From Vibrio vulnificus NBRC 15645 = ATCC 27562 (GTDB lineage: Bacteria > Pseudomonadota > Gammaproteobacteria > Enterobacterales > Vibrionaceae), in the NCBI RefSeq assembly GCF_002224265.1, contig NZ_CP012881.1, positions 248,001-312,000 of the forward strand: 64,000 nucleotides of DNA, written 5' to 3'. The translations under genes were made by a program, and so were the position numbers. How positions within the stretch are numbered: position 1 is the first letter of the stretch; each line of letters begins with the position of its first letter. The notes below the pieces were generated by a model. That model saw only the letters and a program-made list of their open reading frames with translations, ran no database searches and was not told the origin of the DNA. Below are positions 60,085 through 64,000 of this stretch, in pieces.

Positions 60085-60113
60085 AAAACACAGGCGGTCT
60101 AGGTGACCGCCTG
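60085..60113 (-). terminator. Terminator or attenuator between acpP and fabF
   Basis: CAGGCGGTC (60091-60099) and GACCGCCTG (60105-60113) pair around TAGGT. On the minus strand the stem is followed by TGTTTTTT. It lies just after the acpP stop and may explain separate high acpP expression. Confidence 0.8.
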
Positions 60114-60123
60114 GGGGAGATGA

Positions 60124-60360
60124 TTACTGAGCGTTCGCAGTTACGTAATCGATCGCAGCTTGAACAGTTGTAATCTTTTCAGCTTCTTCGTCAGGGATCT
60201 CAGTGTCGAATTCTTCTTCTAGTGCCATTACTAGTTCAACGGTGTCTAGAGAATCAGCGCCTAGGTCGTCTACGAAAGAAGCTTCGTTTTTAACTTCAGA
60301 CTCATCAACACCTAGTTGTTCAACAATGATTTTCTTTACGCGTTCTTCGAGGTTGCTCAT
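60124..60360 (-). CDS. acpP: Acyl carrier protein
   Basis: ACP carries growing acyl chains on a phosphopantetheine arm attached to S37 in GADSLDTVE. The 78-residue protein is very acidic, with the recognition helix [16 protein letters not shown]. BioC, FabD, FabF, FabH and PlsX in this window all act on ACP-bound substrates. It is between fabG and fabF in the conserved cluster. Confidence 0.98.
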   Translation of the reverse strand: MSNLEERVKKIIVEQLGVDESEVKNEASFVDDLGADSLDTVELVMALEEEFDTEIPDEEAEKITTVQAAIDYVTANAQ

Positions 60361-60525
60361 TTTTCTTTTCCTTTACAGAGTTCGCTTTATGCGATGTTTT
60401 CCGTAGTTTATTCAAACTATTAAAAGTTGCAAGACCAACTTTTCTGGTCAAACCACAATTTACGCGATTTTAACCGATTTTCATTACATATTTGACCTAA
60501 ATCATGCACAGACAGTGAACACAAT

Positions 60526-61272
60526 TTAGACCATATACATTCCGCCGTTGACGTGCAGTGTTTCGCCAGTGATGTAAGCAGCAGCTGGCGACGCCAAAAA
60601 TACCACAGCTTCCGCAATTTCACGAGGATCACCAAGACGACCTGCTGGAACATTCGCCAAAGTGGTGGCACGTTGCTCATCATTTAGAGCACGAGTCATA
60701 TCCGTCTCAATGAAACCTGGCGCTACAGTATTGACCGTTACACCACGAGATGCAACTTCACGAGCCAATGATTTTGTGAAACCAATAACACCCGCTTTCG
60801 CCGCCGCGTAGTTTGCTTGGCCTGCGTTACCCATTGTGCCAACAACTGAACCAACGTTGATGATGCGGCCATCACGTTTTTTCATCATGCCACGCATCAC
60901 TGCTTTAGAAAGACGGAAAATAGACGTTAGATTAGTGTCCATAATGTCGTTCCATTCGTCGTCTTTCATGCGCATAAGCAGATTATCGCGTGTGATACCA
61001 GCGTTATTAATCAAAATATCGACCGCGCCGAACTCATCATTAATTGCTTTTAGTACGCTTTCAACCGATTCAGCATCCGTCACATTCAGAGCAAAGCCTT
61101 TGCCATTTTCGCCTAGGTATTCTGAAATGGCCGCTGCGCCGTTCTCTGAAGTCGCGGTACCAATTACTGTCGCGCCACGTGCAACCAGAGTTTCTGCGAT
61201 TGCACGACCGATACCACGGCTTGCGCCCGTTACTAACGCAACTTTACCGCTTAGGTTTAATAAGTCAGTCAT
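60526..61272 (-). CDS. fabG: 3-oxoacyl-ACP reductase FabG
   Basis: NADPH-dependent SDR reducing 3-ketoacyl-ACP. Cofactor motif TGASRGIG (about 15-22), NNAG at 89-92 and the catalytic S142, Y155 and K159 in NVGSVVG and YAAAK are in place. Length 248 residues. It is 12 bases downstream of fabD, so likely co-transcribed. The 165-base gap before acpP probably holds an additional acpP promoter. Confidence 0.97.
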   Translation of the reverse strand: MTDLLNLSGKVALVTGASRGIGRAIAETLVARGATVIGTATSENGAAAISEYLGENGKGFALNVTDAESVESVLKAINDEFGAVDILINNAGITRDNLLMRMKDDEWNDIMDTNLTSIFRLSKAVMRGMMKKRDGRIINVGSVVGTMGNAGQANYAAAKAGVIGFTKSLAREVASRGVTVNTVAPGFIETDMTRALNDEQRATTLANVPAGRLGDPREIAEAVVFLASPAAAYITGETLHVNGGMYMV

Positions 61273-61284
61273 TTTTATTCCCTA

Positions 61285-62208
61285 TTACTTTACAGCGTCA
61301 AGCGATGCAACATCGTTTACTGCCACTGCTTCTAGTGATTTGACAATACGCTTTGTCAAACCTGTCAATACTTTACCAGGGCCCATTTCAAGCAATTTTT
61401 CGACACCCTGTGAACTCATTAGTTCCACACTTTCAGTCCAACGAACTGGGCTGTACAGTTGACGAACTAAGGCATCTTTGATTTTCGCTGGATCGGTTTC
61501 TGCAACCACATCCACGTTGTTGATCACTGGCAACTGTGGGGCTTTGAATTCGATAGATTCCAGTGCAACCGCGAGTTTCTCTGCTGCTGGTTTCATTAGT
61601 GCACAGTGTGAAGGCACAGAAACTGGAAGAGGAAGAGCACGTTTGGCACCCGCTTCCTTACAAAGTGCGCCCGCACGCTCTACTGCGTCTTTGCTACCTG
61701 CAATCACCACTTGGCCAGGCGAGTTGAAGTTCACTGGAGAGACCACGTCGCCTTGCGCCGCTTCTTCACAAGCTTTGGCAATCGCTTCATCATCTAGACC
61801 GATGATCGCGTACATCGCGCCTGTCCCTGCTGGTACTGCTTCTTGCATAAGTTGACCACGAAGCTCGACAAGTTTGATCGCTTCTTGGAAATCAATCACG
61901 CCAGCACACACTAATGCTGAGTACTCACCCAAGCTATGGCCTGCCAAGTTATCTGGTTGAGCAAGACCTAATTCTTGCCACACTCGCCAGATCGCTACCG
62001 ACGAAGCCAGCAATGCAGGTTGAGTACGGAACGTCTGATTCAAATCTTCCGCAGGACCGTTTTGTACCAGTGCCCATAAATCGTAGCCAAGCGCTTCTGA
62101 CGCTTGTGCAAATGTTTGTTTAACGATTTCATACTGTTCGCCAAGATCTGCCAGCATACCAACTGCTTGAGAACCTTGACCTGGAAATACGATAGCAAAC
62201 TTGCTCAT
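61285..62208 (-). CDS. fabD: Malonyl-CoA:ACP transacylase FabD
   Basis: Transfers malonyl from CoA to ACP. Catalytic S92 in GHSLGEYSAL; the oxyanion QGSQ at 11-14; the second His in PSHCALM. Length 307 residues is typical. It lies 75 bases after fabH and 12 before fabG on the same strand. Substrate supply for both FabH and BioC. Confidence 0.97.
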   Translation of the reverse strand: MSKFAIVFPGQGSQAVGMLADLGEQYEIVKQTFAQASEALGYDLWALVQNGPAEDLNQTFRTQPALLASSVAIWRVWQELGLAQPDNLAGHSLGEYSALVCAGVIDFQEAIKLVELRGQLMQEAVPAGTGAMYAIIGLDDEAIAKACEEAAQGDVVSPVNFNSPGQVVIAGSKDAVERAGALCKEAGAKRALPLPVSVPSHCALMKPAAEKLAVALESIEFKAPQLPVINNVDVVAETDPAKIKDALVRQLYSPVRWTESVELMSSQGVEKLLEMGPGKVLTGLTKRIVKSLEAVAVNDVASLDAVK

Positions 62209-62283
62209 AGTAATTTTCCTTAACCGAAGCTAAATAAAATACTGTTACTACTCACGAGCAACAGCAAAATTATGAATTCTTAA

Positions 62284-63234
62284 TTAAAAGCGAACTAACG
62301 CTGAACCCCAAGTGAAACCGCCACCAAAGGCTTCGAGTAGTAGCGTCTGACCACGCTGAATACGCCCATCACGCACCGCCTCATCTAATGCCGTCGGTAC
62401 GGTTGCCGCAGAGGTATTGCCATGACGATCAAGGGTAATCACCACTTGATCAAGAGACATTGACAATTTTTTCGCCGTTGCTGAAATAATGCGATAGTTG
62501 GCCTGATGAGGAACTAACCAGTCGAGCTCAGATTTATGCATATTGTTCGCAGCCAAAGTATCTTTAACCAGTTTCGATAACTGAGTCACCGCAACTTTGA
62601 ATACTTCGTTACCCGCCATATGCAGCCACTTGTCGGCATCTTTGCCGCGCTCAGGTACTTCTAAGCTAAGAAGATCACCAAACTCACCATCCGCGTAGAT
62701 GTGAGTAGACAGAATACCCGGCTCTTCGCTTGCTCCAACAACCACAGCACCTGCGCCATCACCGAATAAGATAATGGTCGAGCGGTCCGTTGGATCGCAA
62801 GTTTTCGATAAAGTATCAGAACCAATAACCAGTACGTTTTTACACATACCCGTTTTAATATGTTGATCAGCAATAGAAAGAGCATAGACAAAGCCGGAGC
62901 ACGCCGCGGCTAAATCGAACGCAGGACAACCTTTGATGCCAAGCTTTGCCTGTACCTGACATGCAGATGAAGGAAAAGTATGGCTTCCACTTGTCGTCGC
63001 GACGATGATCAGGTCAATATCGTCTTTGTCGATACCTGACATCTCTATCGCGTTTTGAGCCGCATAAAAACCCATATCAGCGACTGTTTCATTTTCAGCA
63101 GCAATACGACGCTCTTTAATACCGGTGCGGGCAACAATCCACTCATCACTTGTCTCTACCATTTTCTCTAGATCGGCATTGGTGCGGATCTGAGATGGCA
63201 GGTAGCTGCCAGTACCTAAAATTTTGCTATACAT
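62284..63234 (-). CDS. fabH: 3-oxoacyl-ACP synthase III FabH
   Basis: Starts fatty-acid synthesis by condensing acetyl-CoA with malonyl-ACP. Catalytic C112 ([12 protein letters not shown]), His in VPHQANYRI, and Asn in [10 protein letters not shown]. Length 316 residues is normal. Five bases after plsX, so co-translated. Vibrios can hold a second FabH elsewhere; this is the one in the fab cluster. Confidence 0.97.
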   Translation of the reverse strand: MYSKILGTGSYLPSQIRTNADLEKMVETSDEWIVARTGIKERRIAAENETVADMGFYAAQNAIEMSGIDKDDIDLIIVATTSGSHTFPSSACQVQAKLGIKGCPAFDLAAACSGFVYALSIADQHIKTGMCKNVLVIGSDTLSKTCDPTDRSTIILFGDGAGAVVVGASEEPGILSTHIYADGEFGDLLSLEVPERGKDADKWLHMAGNEVFKVAVTQLSKLVKDTLAANNMHKSELDWLVPHQANYRIISATAKKLSMSLDQVVITLDRHGNTSAATVPTALDEAVRDGRIQRGQTLLLEAFGGGFTWGSALVRF

Positions 63235-63239
63235 GAAGA

Positions 63240-64000
63240 CTAATAATGCCTCTCGAGTAAAACCGCTTCCAAACGATCGCTTATACGGCTTGGTACTTGT
63301 CGTTTGACCTCGTGTACCGCCTCACCAATCGCATTAACTAAGGCAGACACATCAGCACTTCCATGACTTTTTATCACAATGCCGCGCAATCCTAGCAAAC
63401 TTGCGCCGTTATACTGGTCGGGGTTCAGTGTTTTTAGTTCATTAAATAGTTCAGAAAACAATATTCTGGCTATCCAACCCTTTATCGACGAAGCCATCAT
63501 GCTGGTTTTTATTTTTTCGATAAACAGCTGCGCAGTTCCTTCGCTGGCTTTTAGGCAGACGTTGCCAACAAATCCATCGCATACAATCACGTCTGCTGCG
63601 TTTTTTAAGATTTGGTTCCCTTCAATGTAGCCGACAAAGTGAACCGCTTGTGTCTGCGATAGCAGTTCAGCGCAACGCTTCACCAAATCATTGCCTTTCG
63701 TTTCTTCTTCGCCCACGTTCAACACCGCGACTCTTGGAGCACGGTTCAAATGCTCTTCAGCAAGTGCAGAGCCCATGACCGCGAATTGAAACAAAGTATC
63801 CGCATCGCACGAAACATTGGCACCAAGATCCAACATCCAACTGCGACCACCCGTTACGGTTGGTAAAGCGGAGATCAATGCAGGCCGGTCGATTCCCGGC
63901 AGCAATTTGAGAATAAAACGAGAAAGCGCCATGAGTGCGCCAGTATTGCCACCGCTGACGCATGCATCGGCGGTTGAGTCCGCAACAAGCTCGATTGCAT
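63240..64000 (-). CDS. plsX: Phosphate acyltransferase PlsX, 5' end beyond the window
   Basis: PlsX makes acyl-phosphate from acyl-ACP for glycerolipid synthesis. The frame continues past the window edge at 64000; in the part here [20 protein letters not shown], then [21 protein letters not shown] and [20 protein letters not shown] are family-typical. About 253 of the usual 340 residues are present, missing the N-terminal quarter. An internal ATG at 63932 is not the start. Directly upstream of fabH. Confidence 0.95.
   Translation of the reverse strand, partial: AIELVADSTADACVSGGNTGALMALSRFILKLLPGIDRPALISALPTVTGGRSWMLDLGANVSCDADTLFQFAVMGSALAEEHLNRAPRVAVLNVGEEETKGNDLVKRCAELLSQTQAVHFVGYIEGNQILKNAADVIVCDGFVGNVCLKASEGTAQLFIEKIKTSMMASSIKGWIARILFSELFNELKTLNPDQYNGASLLGLRGIVIKSHGSADVSALVNAIGEAVHEVKRQVPSRISDRLEAVLLERHY

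Noticed and set aside
60836..61462. 208-codon plus-strand frame opposite fabG and fabD
   Set aside because: Lies wholly antisense to two certain genes; its composition (Ser/Arg/Pro runs) is that of a shadow frame.

Overview
The window is a piece of a gammaproteobacterial chromosome, almost certainly a Vibrio (gene order and protein sequences fit the V. vulnificus/V. cholerae large chromosome; the species is my inference). It is gene-dense core genome. I see no rRNA, tRNA, insertion sequence, prophage, integron or CRISPR array.

Layout. 1-372: 3' part of an NTF2/SnoaL-like gene, possibly under an ECF sigma promoter. 614-2000: protease HtpX and a 55-residue hypothetical protein. 2051-7142: biotin genes bioBFCD facing bioA across a palindromic operator with mirror-image promoters. 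7212-14232: serS, rarA, lolA, ftsK and lrp, with ald divergent from lrp (14388-15512). 15628-19809: a methyltransferase, cysB, an unknown membrane/coiled-coil protein and miaE. 19880-30301: a same-strand block with a 1214-residue metzincin-type lipoprotein protease, an outer-membrane barrel and a five-gene YejABEF-like peptide ABC importer. Upstream of it lies the frameshifted 3' end of what looks like a lost outer-membrane protein gene (30536-30713). 30844-37463: pyrF, lapB, lapA, ihfB, rpsA, cmk, sohB. 37594-43639: yciK, then the SOS mutagenesis cassette imuA-imuB-dnaE2 behind a perfect LexA box. 43700-47759: cheV, the ROK repressor mlc, pyruvate kinase. 47792-52279: patatin, a 30-residue YnhF-like protein, two small barrels, and an NSS transporter with its 31-residue MetS-type small subunit. 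52661-64000: ptsG, tatD, holB, tmk, mltG, pabC, fabF, acpP, fabG, fabD, fabH and the 3' part of plsX, all on the minus strand in the classical fatty-acid cluster order.

How the parts connect. BioC diverts malonyl-ACP into the fatty-acid synthase, whose genes lie at the far end, to make the pimeloyl chain that BioF, BioA, BioD and BioB turn into biotin; biotin in turn serves acetyl-CoA carboxylase. Mlc (44824-46041) is the expected repressor of ptsG (52661-54091); candidate Mlc-type operators occur upstream of ptsG and between mlc and pyk. LapA/LapB, LolA and HtpX all concern envelope homeostasis. The least explained region is the protease-barrel-peptide importer block, which could be a surface proteolysis and peptide uptake module.

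All calls come from reading the sequence and remembered family features. No database search was run, so species, homologues and regulatory sites are unverified.
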